Source of the DNA: Microcaldota archaeon
Lineage (GTDB): Archaea; Micrarchaeota; Micrarchaeia; Micrarchaeales; Micrarchaeaceae
Direction: 5' to 3'
DNA: 64,000 nt
Assembly (NCBI GenBank): GCA_021816895.1
Contig: JAKAWW010000001.1
Span: forward strand, 864,771-928,770
Positions 53,175 to 62,402 of the stretch are shown here, in pieces. The position numbers and the translations under genes were made by a program. Position 1 is the stretch's first letter. Each line of letters opens with the position of its first letter. The notes below the pieces were generated by a model. The model was not told the DNA's origin. It saw only the letters and a list, made by a program, of their open reading frames with translations, and ran no database searches.

Positions 53175-54755
53175 TTGACCGGCGAAAGCCTCTTTTCTGT
53201 AGTGGACAAGGATTCCTATAAAATCTACAAGAACGGCCAAATAGCGATTGTCTACTACAAGATTGAGCCAGATCCTGAAACACTCGCTTATCTTGACGTA
53301 GCAAATGCAAGCAGGCTCAGCCCCAAGGAAGGAGAAAGCCTGCTTGATAGGCTTCTCAAGAAAAGCGATTCCATACTTGCGCAGGGCAGGATCCATGGCA
53401 TTGAAACAGCGCTGAGGCAGGAGCGCCTTGACAAAAATGAGCTAGAGGCAGCACTCAAAAAGGAAGGCAATGCAAAGGCGCGCAGCGCGCTTGACAATAT
53501 CGTCAATGTGCTTGGCCATAACAACATACTTGAGCAGTCGCATGCGCTCGTCGCAATAATTGCTCCGATATCTGCGATAATGAACATGCAGGATGAGAGA
53601 TTTGTTTCTTCGCAGGAGCGCTCCACCAGGTATGTGAAGTTTGACGAGTTTTATTTACATGATTCCGTTTTAAGGGACAGCAGCGCTCTGCGCATATACA
53701 AGGAAGCCATTGGAATGCTTGACAGCGCTTATAATATTGCAATGGATGAGCTCACTGGAAGGCTTGAGGCGCTCTATGACCAGAAAGAGCACCATATGCC
53801 AAATAAGGATTACATAGACACGATAATAGTGCCTAGCGCAAGGGACCTCTGCAGGGGTCTTGTGCCGCTTGCCAAGCAGAGCGTCGTTTACTTCTCTGCC
53901 AATGCAAAAACGCTCGAAGCAATAACGAGAAAGATGCTTGCAAGCAAGGATCCCATTAATAACATTGTGGGAGAGGGCCTCGCGCAGGTCATAATGGAAA
54001 ACATGCCTTCATTTTCAAAGCACCTTGCGCCTACAGATTTTGACAAAGAATACTACAACACAATAAAGAAGTTCGCTCTCACGAACGAAGCGCCAAAGAT
54101 CATGGACTTTGGATCCGAGCAGGTGCACCTCAACAACATGACAAACGAGGAAGAATTGCTGAGAGGCATTGCTTCTTTTGCAGGCATAGAAAAAAGCGAA
54201 GCGCTTGAATACATAAAGGAATTGAGCTCTAGGAGGAGCGGCAAGTACGATGCGCTAAACAGCACCGTGCTCGGCATGGGCTCGATGCTCTTCGGCATCG
54301 ATATAAGCATGGGCTCTTTGCGCGACCTGGAAAGGCACCGCGACGCCATAAAGAACTATGAGATAAACGACAGCATATGCTACCTGCCGGGGGAGCTCAT
54401 TGGGGGCAATTCCTTCGCATATGTCAAAAGCGCCATAGATAATGCAGCAATGGCCAGAAAAAAGCTGAGCGGGATGGGCTATGCCGAAGAGGCAAAGCTT
54501 TTGCTTCCTCTTGCCACAGGAGCAAGGCTGATGATGCACATGGGCCTAGGCGAGGCGCTTTACATCATTGAAAACAGGAGCACGAAGGAAGCGCATCCAG
54601 AATACAGGCGCATTGCGATTGAGATGTGGAATGCACTGAGGGGCAGCTACCCGAGCATAACCAGCGCGATGCGCTCATTTGTAATGGAAGGCAGCAGCGC
54701 ATTTTCAAGGGAAGAGCGCGGCAATGGCAGCACCAACAAGGATTTGCTTTTCTAG
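53175..54755 (+). CDS. Tandem ThyX-superfamily (flavin-dependent thymidylate synthase-like) protein
   Basis: The sequence contains two ThyX-like units. The first has SSQERSTRYVKFDEFYLHDS (compare the ThyX motif ending SxRY) and ARDLCRGLVPLAKQSVVYFS plus a helical stretch. The second has LGMGSMLFGIDISMGSLRDL and KLLLPLATGARLMMHMGLGE then ALYIIENRSTKEAHPEYR. ThyX makes dTMP from dUMP with FAD and folate. In this long archaeal type the activity is not proven. The start is uncertain: TATA-like TTTATTTAAATG (about 53135-53145) favours a start near TTG 53175 (526 residues). An upstream extension from 53055 is not supported. Confidence 0.72.
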   Translation: MTGESLFSVVDKDSYKIYKNGQIAIVYYKIEPDPETLAYLDVANASRLSPKEGESLLDRLLKKSDSILAQGRIHGIETALRQERLDKNELEAALKKEGNAKARSALDNIVNVLGHNNILEQSHALVAIIAPISAIMNMQDERFVSSQERSTRYVKFDEFYLHDSVLRDSSALRIYKEAIGMLDSAYNIAMDELTGRLEALYDQKEHHMPNKDYIDTIIVPSARDLCRGLVPLAKQSVVYFSANAKTLEAITRKMLASKDPINNIVGEGLAQVIMENMPSFSKHLAPTDFDKEYYNTIKKFALTNEAPKIMDFGSEQVHLNNMTNEEELLRGIASFAGIEKSEALEYIKELSSRRSGKYDALNSTVLGMGSMLFGIDISMGSLRDLERHRDAIKNYEINDSICYLPGELIGGNSFAYVKSAIDNAAMARKKLSGMGYAEEAKLLLPLATGARLMMHMGLGEALYIIENRSTKEAHPEYRRIAIEMWNALRGSYPSITSAMRSFVMEGSSAFSREERGNGSTNKDLLF

Positions 54756-54891
54756 ACGGGCAATTTATTATCGCACAAGAGGCACTACAGCATGATTTCA
54801 AAGCCTATTTAGGCGCTTTTGAATTTTTGCATACGATTATAAGCGTTTTCATCATATACAATATATATAAGGTATGACATGGTGTGATTAG

Positions 54892-55743
54892 ATGAAGGAG
54901 CGTCTTACAATAACCCTCGACAAGGACCTTCTCCAGAACCTTGATGCCACGATAGACGGCGTCACCATAAGGAACAGGTCACATGCAATAGAGAGGCTGC
55001 TTGACATGGCCTTGATGCACTCCAATCCAAGGAAGGCTGTGCTGCTTGCTGGAGGGCCGCCCGTTTCCTTTAACGGCAAGCAGATGCCGAAGCCGATGGT
55101 GCCTATAAACGGCAGGCCCATAATAGATTACGTGGTAAGGGAGCTGGAGAGGAACAGGATAACGGACATAATAATAGTATCCTCTGAAACTGATATGATA
55201 AGCGAGTATTTTGCAAAAGAGGGCAGGCGACGCGCGAAGATAAATTACGTTGTGGAAGATTCCAGGAAGGGCACGGAGGGCGCGCTGTACATAGCAAAGG
55301 GCATGATAGGAAGGGACCCGTTCTTCACCATGAACGCAGACTGCATATTCAGGATCAACCTTGAAGATGTATACAAGCAGCACGTTGTCACAAATGCAGT
55401 AGCAACAATGGTGGTTGCTACACAGGAGCGCACAGAGAATTTCGGGCTTGCCAAGGTGACCGGCTTGAAGATTACCAGCTTTGTTGAAAAGCCGCAGGTT
55501 GAATTTACAGACTTGAAGCTCATAAACGCCGGCATATACCTGTTCAATCCTACCATACTGTCAAAGATAAAAATAGGGCCAAAGCCTTTGATGCTTGAGA
55601 CAGACTTATTCCCAAAGCTTGCCAAAGAGGGGCAGCTCTACAGCTTTATCTTTTCTGGACTGTGGGCCAAGCTGAATATGCTGAATTTAGAAAGCTCATT
55701 GGCCAAATTGTCCAATGTTTCCACGGAGCTAAAGAAAGATTGA
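54892..55743 (+). CDS. Ribbon-helix-helix domain fused to a sugar nucleotidyltransferase-like domain
   Basis: Residues 1-45 (KERLTITLDKDLLQNLDATI, then RNRSHAIERLLDMAL) form a CopG-type ribbon-helix-helix DNA-binding domain. From residue 50 the protein is a nucleotidyltransferase of the NDP-sugar pyrophosphorylase type (AVLLAGGPPVSFNGKQMPKP, then MVPINGRPIIDYVVRELERN), with the metal Asp in FTMNADCIF and FVEKP. The usual GxGTR loop is replaced by GPPVSF, so catalysis may be changed. Such a fusion suggests a protein that senses nucleotide sugars and binds DNA. A divergent-gene palindrome at 56.9 kb, after the neighbouring epimerase, is a candidate target. Confidence 0.82.
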   Translation: MKERLTITLDKDLLQNLDATIDGVTIRNRSHAIERLLDMALMHSNPRKAVLLAGGPPVSFNGKQMPKPMVPINGRPIIDYVVRELERNRITDIIIVSSETDMISEYFAKEGRRRAKINYVVEDSRKGTEGALYIAKGMIGRDPFFTMNADCIFRINLEDVYKQHVVTNAVATMVVATQERTENFGLAKVTGLKITSFVEKPQVEFTDLKLINAGIYLFNPTILSKIKIGPKPLMLETDLFPKLAKEGQLYSFIFSGLWAKLNMLNLESSLAKLSNVSTELKKD

Positions 55744-55765
55744 AATAGCGAGCACTGATGCCTGT

Positions 55766-56695
55766 TCAGCTTGTCAAGCGCGCCTTTGAATCTAAGAACT
55801 CCTGGAACTTGCTTATTCCCTCATCCAGGCTGTACTTTGCCCTGAAGCCAAGCACCTTCTCTGCTTTCGTGGTGTCGGCTTTTGTCTGTTCTACGTAATT
55901 TACGATCGGAACAGGCACGTATTTTGCCTTAATGTCGGTTCCCAGGTGCTCGTTCAGCTTGCCTATCATCTCGTTTATGGAGAAGTCCTCACCGCGCCCT
56001 ACATTAAACACGTTGAAGCCCTTCAGGCCCATTGCCAGGTGGAACGCCCTCACTACATCATCTATATAAGTGAAATCCCTTGTCTGCTCGCCGTTACCGT
56101 ATACAACGGGGCTTTCCCCTCTGCGCATGCTCAGCATGAACTGTGTTACCAGGTTTGCATATCTGCCCTTATTCTCGTCGTGCGGACCGTATACCGCGAA
56201 CATCCTTAGCGCTGTTGCGTTCAGGCCGTGCTGCTCACTGTATACATTTGCAATGCGCTCAACGGCGAACCTTGCTTCAGTGTAGAAATCCTTGGCCATA
56301 GGAACCATGTCCTCACGGTGCGGCGGCTTGTAGCCGTTGTAGAGCGAAGAGGATGATGCCAATACAATAGGTATGTTTCTTTCCGAGGCGAAATTGAATA
56401 TGTTGATTGCGTCGCCAACTACACGCGTGATAAGGCTCTTGTCCTCCCTGTACATAGGCGTAGAAGAATACATGCCAATATGCAGTATTATATCAGGGTC
56501 AAAGCGCGTTTTGGCTATGTCACCGGCATCGCCCTTGTAGAACTTTGCCCCCAGCTTCATTGATTCATTGACATTGTCCATAGAGCCAGTATGCATATTG
56601 TCAATTATGAGCACCTCGTTGTCTGCGCAGAGCGAATTCACTATGTTGCTTCCTATGAAGCCCGCACCTCCAGTCACGACTATTTTCTTAGACAT
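55766..56695 (-). CDS. NAD-dependent sugar-nucleotide epimerase (GalE-like, SDR family)
   Basis: The 309-residue protein has the extended-SDR fold: TGGAGFIGSNIV (9-20, NAD-binding), catalytic Ser in LASSSSLYNG and the Tyr motif FYTEARFAVER with Tyr138. The canonical Lys of YxxxK is Arg142. Such a change usually lowers activity but occurs in some members. Later motifs (LRMFAVYGPHDENKGRY, RDFTYIDDVVRAFHLA) fit UDP-glucose 4-epimerase relatives. It is convergent with the RHH-nucleotidyltransferase gene, and the two may serve surface glycosylation. Confidence 0.87.
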   Translation of the reverse strand: MSKKIVVTGGAGFIGSNIVNSLCADNEVLIIDNMHTGSMDNVNESMKLGAKFYKGDAGDIAKTRFDPDIILHIGMYSSTPMYREDKSLITRVVGDAINIFNFASERNIPIVLASSSSLYNGYKPPHREDMVPMAKDFYTEARFAVERIANVYSEQHGLNATALRMFAVYGPHDENKGRYANLVTQFMLSMRRGESPVVYGNGEQTRDFTYIDDVVRAFHLAMGLKGFNVFNVGRGEDFSINEMIGKLNEHLGTDIKAKYVPVPIVNYVEQTKADTTKAEKVLGFRAKYSLDEGISKFQEFLDSKARLTS

Positions 56696-56747
56696 TCTTT
56701 GTCACCGCATTAGATTGTTATAATAAGTATATGCAAGTAAAGCTTAT

Positions 56748-56906
56748 AAAGCTTTGTATGATATGCTCATATTATCACATACATTAATGTTATATATTAC
56801 ACTTGCGCAATAGCATGCAGGTATTTGAATCCTGAGAACTACAATGCAGCATATTGATAGCATGAGGAGTACACTGTTTAAAAAGCTATGTATGATACTA
56901 TCATAC
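56748..56906. promoter_or_regulatory. Repeated operator-like element with a 17-base palindrome
   Basis: AAAGCTTTGTATGATA at 56748-56763 recurs as AAAGCTATGTATGATA at 56882-56897 (one mismatch in 16). The second copy continues into a perfect palindrome, GTATGATA-C-TATCATAC (56890-56906). The first lies near the epimerase promoter and the second just ahead of the TATA box (ACATATAAATATT) of the gene at 56954. The rest of the 258-base spacer is AT-rich and shows no gene. A ribbon-helix-helix protein is encoded 1 kb away. Confidence 0.55.
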
Positions 56907-56953
56907 CGCAACATATAAATATTATTGATACCTAACGGTTATAGCACGGCGCA

Positions 56954-57346
56954 ATGCTTGCGGAAACACCTAAACACGTATTGCGATGGAGGGGTGCTGA
57001 GCACGCGATGATGCACCTATTCCATTGGCTTCGCCTTGCATGTGATAAAATGGTAACAAAAAAAGAGGAGAGCAGAATTATTGGTTTCGCATACCTAGTG
57101 TTCTCATGTGACACGAGCATATATTTGCAGCTGGAAAGAGAGGGACTTGGCTACCTTCCAAAGAACAGCAAATTTTCAAACATGCTGCTGAGGTGCGAAG
57201 AGCCGAAAGCACCCAAGGATCGGCATAACAAAGATGCTTTCGAGTATCTGGAAAAGAATGGCATAGAGCTGCCTACGCAGCAAAGCGAACTCGACGCGGT
57301 GGCGCAGTCGCTTTTGAACGCTATTACTGAAAAGCTGCGCAGGTGA
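56954..57346 (+). CDS. Hypothetical protein
   Basis: The 130-residue protein is not recognised. The first 35 residues are rich in His, Trp and Arg (HVLRWRGAEHAMMHLFHWLR), followed by a hydrophobic strand (IIGFAYLVFSC), and the C-terminal half is charged and helical. It follows the palindromic operator and ends 4 bases before the HAD phosphatase start, so the two are coupled. The start could also be the internal ATG at VTKKEESRI. Confidence 0.5.
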   Translation: MLAETPKHVLRWRGAEHAMMHLFHWLRLACDKMVTKKEESRIIGFAYLVFSCDTSIYLQLEREGLGYLPKNSKFSNMLLRCEEPKAPKDRHNKDAFEYLEKNGIELPTQQSELDAVAQSLLNAITEKLRR

Positions 57347-57350
57347 TGCA

Positions 57351-58184
57351 TTGGACACCACATACAAAAGCATGCTTGCTAGGGTAAAGCATGTATTGAT
57401 GGACATAGATGGAACGCTGGTGCCAGGCAAGGGCATACCCATGCTCGCTGAGCAATGGTCTGCAATTAAAAATATAGCAGACACTGAAAGAAACATAACA
57501 ATAGGGTTAAACACTGGCAGGAACATAGAATACGCGGCAAGGTTTTCTGAGCTGCTCGGAACAAATGGGATAATAATTGGGGAATCAGGCGGCATAGTTT
57601 ACAGCTGCCGCGATGGCTCATTCACCTACCTTATAGACAAGGGCAAGCGTGAATCGCTTGCAAGGGCATCGCTCGTGCTGGATAAATACGTTGATGATGC
57701 ACAAGGCACCAAGGAGCAGAAGAAGACCATGCTTTCCTACAAACCTCCGGAAGGCAAAACGGCCGGCGCGTTTAGCGGCGAGCTGAGGGCTGCGCTTGCT
57801 GCGCATGACCGATCATTGCTTGAAAATTTGGAGATAACGTACTCAAAATCTGCGGTTGACATAACGTGCAAAGGCACAAACAAGGGCAATGTGATATACC
57901 ATGTTGCAAAGATGCTCGGCATAGGCATAGAGAACATGCTTTTCATAGGCGATGGCGCAAACGACCTGCCGGCATTTAGGGTGGTAGCAAAGAACGGCGG
58001 CATTTGCATGGCCCCAGCGAACGCTTCTCAGGAGGTAAGGGAGTATTTTGATGTATTAAAGTCCCAGGGCAAGCCGGCGTATATTTCTTCAAGAGAATCT
58101 ACTGCTGCGGTGCTCGAAATACTGACATTCTTGCACGAGATAAACCTAGACAGATCAGAAGGAAAGAGCAGGATGAAAGCATGA
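57351..58184 (+). CDS. HAD superfamily phosphatase (Cof/SPP type)
   Basis: The protein is 277 residues from TTG 57351, with GGTGATG close upstream overlapping the previous stop. HAD motifs are VLMDIDGTLVPG (nucleophile Asp), GLNTGRN, a Lys in CKGTNKGNVIYHVAK, and FIGDGANDLPAF. The large C2-type cap places it near sugar-phosphate and phosphoglycolate phosphatases of archaea. With the epimerase and nucleotidyltransferase nearby, a sugar-phosphate substrate is plausible but not shown. Confidence 0.84.
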   Translation: MDTTYKSMLARVKHVLMDIDGTLVPGKGIPMLAEQWSAIKNIADTERNITIGLNTGRNIEYAARFSELLGTNGIIIGESGGIVYSCRDGSFTYLIDKGKRESLARASLVLDKYVDDAQGTKEQKKTMLSYKPPEGKTAGAFSGELRAALAAHDRSLLENLEITYSKSAVDITCKGTNKGNVIYHVAKMLGIGIENMLFIGDGANDLPAFRVVAKNGGICMAPANASQEVREYFDVLKSQGKPAYISSRESTAAVLEILTFLHEINLDRSEGKSRMKA

Positions 58185-58206
58185 GAAGCGAAAAGAGCGA
58201 TAGTGC

Positions 58207-58584
58207 TCAAGCCAGCCTCAATATGCCTTCAATCCTTGCTTTTTGATCATTGTAGTCCTTTATGGCATTCCTATGTATCGCATCAATGCTCTTGGTCCAT
58301 GCGCCATTCTTGTATATTTCGGTTGAGAAGCCCTCCTGCTCTATTAATCCAAATACGTTTCTTTGTATGGTGTTGAATGCAGCTGCAACCTTCTTGCCTT
58401 TATAGAACAGCGTGTAATTTTGCGAGCCGAGCCAATTTAGGTGGTCCTCATGTGTGATCCTGAGCCAATTATCGTCAAGCGCATTTTTTATATCGCTGAA
58501 TTCGGCTGCGGCCTTGTACAGCAGGTCCAGCTTGCTGAATAGCTCTTTGCTCCCCCACAGCATTTTTACACTTTTTTCGGTCAT
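58207..58584 (-). CDS. Hypothetical protein, 125 residues
   Basis: A strong GGAGGTGAG ribosome-binding site precedes the ATG at 58584 (MTEKSVKMLWGS), so the longer frame from 58848 is rejected. The protein is mixed alpha-beta, with LFSKLDLLYKAAAEFSDIKN and NYTLFYKGKKVAAAFNTIQR. No family is recognised. TATA-like AAATCTAAATATG lies about 33 bases upstream. It is divergent from the MFS transporter gene. Confidence 0.6.
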   Translation of the reverse strand: MTEKSVKMLWGSKELFSKLDLLYKAAAEFSDIKNALDDNWLRITHEDHLNWLGSQNYTLFYKGKKVAAAFNTIQRNVFGLIEQEGFSTEIYKNGAWTKSIDAIHRNAIKDYNDQKARIEGILRLA

Positions 58585-58750
58585 TCGCTCACCTCCTCTC
58601 AATGATCTGCTTGCCACATATTTAGATTTTTCGCTAATTATGCAAGATGCCTGATATTCGCAATATAGAAGCCATGGGCAAATTCCGAGCATAATGAGCA
58701 TAGCAGCAACATTTATAAATTCTTGCAGTATTATGTTATTTAGTGGTTTG

Positions 58751-59953
58751 ATGAGCAACTGGACGAAGGTTTTCCCATACTGGTTCCTATTATTCACAAT
58801 AGGATTCGGCTGGTTTATACTGGCTCCGCTTGTCCCAGCTTTGGGCAAGGTTTTTGGCGTGAGCCTGGGCTCGATACTCCTGCTAGTGACTACTTACGGA
58901 TACACGATGGTCGTGCTAGGGCTCTTGGCAGGATACATATCAGCAAAGTTTACTGTCAAGGCTGCGCTCTATTCCGCTGCGATACTTTCGTTTATCGGCC
59001 TGCTGGGCAGGGTCCTTTCGCCTAACTACACAACGTTTCTTGTTACTGGAATAATAGCTGCGATAGCATACCCGCTTGCCATGGCGCCCGTTGGAAGCGT
59101 CTCTGAATCAATGTTCAAGGAGCGCTCCCACACTGTGATAGGCATAAGCGTAGGGTTGCTGTTCCTTGGAATGGCTTTCGGCGCATTCTTCGGCCCCGGC
59201 CTGTTCAGCTCAATCGGCCTGTCAGGGGCGCTATGGGTCACGGTGGTTCTTGCACTGATAGCGCTTGTGTGGATTGCCTTGGGCATCAGGGGCTACCCTG
59301 TCAACTACAAGGGCAAGTCGCTGCACGGCTCATTCAAGCTAGGCATGATAAAGAACTGGTACGTAGGGCTTTCCATCGCTTCTATGTCGGTGATGTTCGG
59401 GGGCATAGCATCAACTGTATTGATACTGCACAGCATACCAGTAGGCCAGGCATTGGCATACGGAGGCCTGCTAGGCGGCCTTGCATTCCTGGGCTCAGCT
59501 TTGGGCGCGATAATACTGCCGCCCATATTCGAGCAGTACAAGCAATTCAGGGCCGGCCTTGTCACAACAGGCGTGCTAATGTTCATATTCGCAGCGCTTA
59601 TGTCGCTTGGCCTTGCGTACACAGTAGACATTCTTCTCATTGCAATAGGGTTCTTCTTCTTCGGCTTCTTCGGCAACGCATACTGGTCAATGGCAATGAC
59701 ATCCACTACCAACTACGTGTCTGATCCTGCGCAAGCTGGATTTGCCACGTCGATGTACAGCGTCTTCACCAACCTCGGCGTCGCCTTCATACCAGTATTC
59801 CTTGGACCTGAATTCGGCAAGATGACAACGATTGCAATGGGCGTTACAGTAGTGCTGATCATAGAAATAATTTCAATGGTCCTTGCCCCGACGCTGCTTG
59901 CAAAGAAGCGCGAGGCAAAGAACGCCAAGGCAGGCAAGAGAAGGAGGAGATAG
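58751..59953 (+). CDS. Major facilitator superfamily (MFS) transporter
   Basis: The 400-residue protein (from ATG 58751, TATA box TTATAAAT at 58711-58718) has about twelve membrane helices in two halves. The loop motif between helices 2 and 3 is not the classical GxxxDRxGRR, but helix packing motifs such as GLLAGYISAKFTVKAALYSA and GISVGLLFLGMAFGAFFGPG fit MFS. The C-terminus is very basic (KKREAKNAKAGKRRRR). Substrate unknown. A T-rich terminator follows. Confidence 0.87.
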   Translation: MSNWTKVFPYWFLLFTIGFGWFILAPLVPALGKVFGVSLGSILLLVTTYGYTMVVLGLLAGYISAKFTVKAALYSAAILSFIGLLGRVLSPNYTTFLVTGIIAAIAYPLAMAPVGSVSESMFKERSHTVIGISVGLLFLGMAFGAFFGPGLFSSIGLSGALWVTVVLALIALVWIALGIRGYPVNYKGKSLHGSFKLGMIKNWYVGLSIASMSVMFGGIASTVLILHSIPVGQALAYGGLLGGLAFLGSALGAIILPPIFEQYKQFRAGLVTTGVLMFIFAALMSLGLAYTVDILLIAIGFFFFGFFGNAYWSMAMTSTTNYVSDPAQAGFATSMYSVFTNLGVAFIPVFLGPEFGKMTTIAMGVTVVLIIEIISMVLAPTLLAKKREAKNAKAGKRRRR

Positions 59954-59995
59954 ACTTTATTTTTTCTCTTTTCCTATTTGTTTTTCTTATGCTGT
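59954..59995 (+). terminator. T-rich archaeal terminator
   Basis: Several T-runs (TTTATTTTTTCTCTTTTCC, TTTGTTTTTC) fill the gap between the MFS stop and the convergent tyrA stop. Confidence 0.6.
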
Positions 59996-59997
59996 CT

Positions 59998-61080
59998 TTA
60001 GCGCCCGCCCTGCCTTTTCCTTAACGATTTCTCCAGTGAGCTGGATGCATGAAGCGACATGCGCCTTGCGGCATCTGCAAATTTGTTGCGGTGCTGTATC
60101 TCTAATATTGTGTTCATGTTGCTTTTTACCCCATTTATGAGCGCGAGCGCCCTTTCAAGGTTAGGTGTTGAAAAGCTTGCAGTGCTGACGCCAAGCTTCG
60201 TTTCTGCTGCGCTAAGCGCGTTTTCAAGCGATAGGGTCATGAAATGAGGTATCACCTGCACCGCAGCCATCGCCTTCTCGTGCTCTTCAAGGGAAGAGAT
60301 TACAGGCGTTATGCCCATCTCTGAATAAAAGCCCGCTATCTCTTCTATGCCTTGCTTGCCTGAGCTTGAATCTGATATTATTGCGATCTTCCTGCCTACA
60401 GGCATTGAGCCGCCGCCGAAAAGAGGATGCGTGCTCACGTAGCTGAAGCCCAGTGATTTGGAAAGCTTCTGCATCATTGCGAATATTGGATATTTCGCTG
60501 AAGCTATGTCCATTACCAGCTTGCCCCTTGCCTTATTAAGCACCTTCTCAACGAACCCGCTTTCGAAAGCGCTCGGAGAAAGCGCAAGTATTATGTATTC
60601 TGCATTTTGCACCGCTTTTCCAAGAGGCGCGCTGCTGCAATTGAGCGACTTGGCAAGCATATCTGCTTTTGCCATGTCCCTGCCGGTTATGCATACGCTG
60701 TTGCCCGCATTCAGTATTGCCCAGGCAAGCACCTTTGACATTGAGCCGTAGCCCACCATGCATACGCTATGCTTGCGGCTGCTCTTGACTTCCTGCGTCT
60801 TTGAATAGGGGAAGATGCTGCTTACCACAGCGCCGGCCAGCCCAGGCGGCAGGTTCAATGAATGCCCAATGCCTTCCCATTTTTCAACGACTTTTGCCTC
60901 CCTGCCTGTGTCGGTAACTTCCATTCCGTGCTTTTTCTTAAGCTCGCCCACCTTTCTCACGACATCCATGCGCTTTGCTAGCAGGCGCACTATGCTGTTG
61001 TCCACGCTGTCTATCTGAAGCCTTAGAGCTTCGAGCTCCTTTGCCACTTTAGGGTCTATTGTGGGTTTTGAATTGTTCAT
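59998..61080 (-). CDS. tyrA: Chorismate mutase-prephenate dehydrogenase fusion
   Basis: The protein makes 4-hydroxyphenylpyruvate for tyrosine. Residues about 12-95 are an AroQ chorismate mutase (LRLQIDSVDNSIVRLLAKRM, VGELKKKHG). From about 105 a Rossmann domain (CMVGYGSMSKVLAWAILNAG) and the prephenate dehydrogenase helical domain follow, with STHPLFGGGS where the family has HPMFGP. It has 360 residues, starts in an ATGA overlap with the upstream FAD oxidoreductase and is the only plain aromatic-amino-acid gene in the window. The C-terminal tail is basic. Confidence 0.9.
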   Translation of the reverse strand: MNNSKPTIDPKVAKELEALRLQIDSVDNSIVRLLAKRMDVVRKVGELKKKHGMEVTDTGREAKVVEKWEGIGHSLNLPPGLAGAVVSSIFPYSKTQEVKSSRKHSVCMVGYGSMSKVLAWAILNAGNSVCITGRDMAKADMLAKSLNCSSAPLGKAVQNAEYIILALSPSAFESGFVEKVLNKARGKLVMDIASAKYPIFAMMQKLSKSLGFSYVSTHPLFGGGSMPVGRKIAIISDSSSGKQGIEEIAGFYSEMGITPVISSLEEHEKAMAAVQVIPHFMTLSLENALSAAETKLGVSTASFSTPNLERALALINGVKSNMNTILEIQHRNKFADAARRMSLHASSSLEKSLRKRQGGR

Positions 61081-62402
61081 ATTAACGCACCATGCCTCCT
61101 AAGCATATCTTGGAGCTTTTTGACATCTATGTCTTTTGCTGGCTTCCCCGATTTTATCGAAAGATAGGCTGCAGTTGCCGCAGCCTGGCCCATTGCAAGC
61201 GCCGTTCCGCTCACCCTGGCGCTTGCCTGCGCCTCGAATTCTGCGCTGAGGCACCTTCCTATCGCGAAAAGGTTGCCAGCCCCTTTAACGACTATGGCGC
61301 GGTATGGTATTTCATACCAAGAATCATCTCCGCCGTTTAAGTGCGTGTAATACGCGCCAAGCACAGGATCATGCATCTCTATCGCATGGCCGCACCTTGC
61401 TATCACGTCATAGAAGCGCCTGTTTTCTATGACATCTTCCTTTGTGAGCACGTATTCGCCTTCTGCGCGCCTTGTTTCCCTTAGGCCGAGGTATGAGGCC
61501 GCATCAGCAAGGTACGAGTTCTCAAACCCAGGTATGTTTCTCTTGACGAAATGGAATATCGAATAGGCTTGCTTCCTCAGGTCCTCCAGGACTGAAGCTA
61601 TCTCCATGCCATTGGTGAAATCCCCAACAGGTGCATGGGTTGCATTGCACACAACCTCCCCTTTGCGCGATGTATTGAACATGAACATGTTTTCTGAATG
61701 CGGCAGATATAGGCTGCCGCTCCTCTTTGCAGCTGCAATTGCAGGCTTTAGTATGTGCAACCTGTCTATATCGCCATTTTTGCGCAGGCTTACAGAAGCG
61801 AAACCCTTCCTTGACTTTGCATACTTCACAAACTCGCTCTCGTTCATGCCCCCTATTCGGAAAGGAAGCGTAGCTTCCTGGTGGTAGCCTACGCCTTCCC
61901 TGCCGGACATGTACTTTAGGCCTAGCCTGTATACAAGATCAGCGTCTCCGCTGGCATCTATGAATATTTTTCCATGTATGCGCAGCCTGCCGTCCTTGCC
62001 CGATATTTCAGTATATTGCACCTTATTGCCCTTGATATTTGCATCTGTAGCCATCGAGCTGAAGTAGCAGTCTACATTGAGCTCTTTCGCCATCTCGCCC
62101 AATACATATGCCATCTCAGCAGGCCTGAAAGGTATAAGGTTGCCGCTCTTGCCAGAGGTGCCGCCTGCCTTTTTCAGCCTGGCGATTATTTCGTCGGCTA
62201 TTCCGCCAACTATTTTCGTTTTGCCCGAATAGGTATATATGCCTAGAAGCGAGAGAACGTATGCATTAGTCCAGTTGCCCCCTAGCATGCCATGCCGCTC
62301 AATTATCGCGGCGCTCAGCCCGAGCTTTGCAGCGGTGAATGCGGCTCCGATGCCCGCAGGACCGCCCCCAACAACAACCACATCGTAAGTTTTGCCGGCC
62401 AT
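61077..62402 (-). CDS. FAD-dependent oxidoreductase (FAD_oxidored/pfam12831 type)
   Basis: The protein is 441 residues from ATG 62402, preceded by GTGGTGGGAA. The ATG at 62417 lies too close to the TATA box (ATTATATAATG). It has an N-terminal FAD motif VVVVGGGPAGIGAAFTAAKL and GMLGGNWTNAYVLSLLGIY, then IFIDASGDADLVYRLG and a late FAD contact (LFAIGRCLSAEFEAQASARV). The family includes flavoproteins of unknown substrate. It overlaps tyrA by 4 bases, so it may act in aromatic metabolism, but this is only context. Confidence 0.85.
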   Translation of the reverse strand: MAGKTYDVVVVGGGPAGIGAAFTAAKLGLSAAIIERHGMLGGNWTNAYVLSLLGIYTYSGKTKIVGGIADEIIARLKKAGGTSGKSGNLIPFRPAEMAYVLGEMAKELNVDCYFSSMATDANIKGNKVQYTEISGKDGRLRIHGKIFIDASGDADLVYRLGLKYMSGREGVGYHQEATLPFRIGGMNESEFVKYAKSRKGFASVSLRKNGDIDRLHILKPAIAAAKRSGSLYLPHSENMFMFNTSRKGEVVCNATHAPVGDFTNGMEIASVLEDLRKQAYSIFHFVKRNIPGFENSYLADAASYLGLRETRRAEGEYVLTKEDVIENRRFYDVIARCGHAIEMHDPVLGAYYTHLNGGDDSWYEIPYRAIVVKGAGNLFAIGRCLSAEFEAQASARVSGTALAMGQAAATAAYLSIKSGKPAKDIDVKKLQDMLRRHGALI

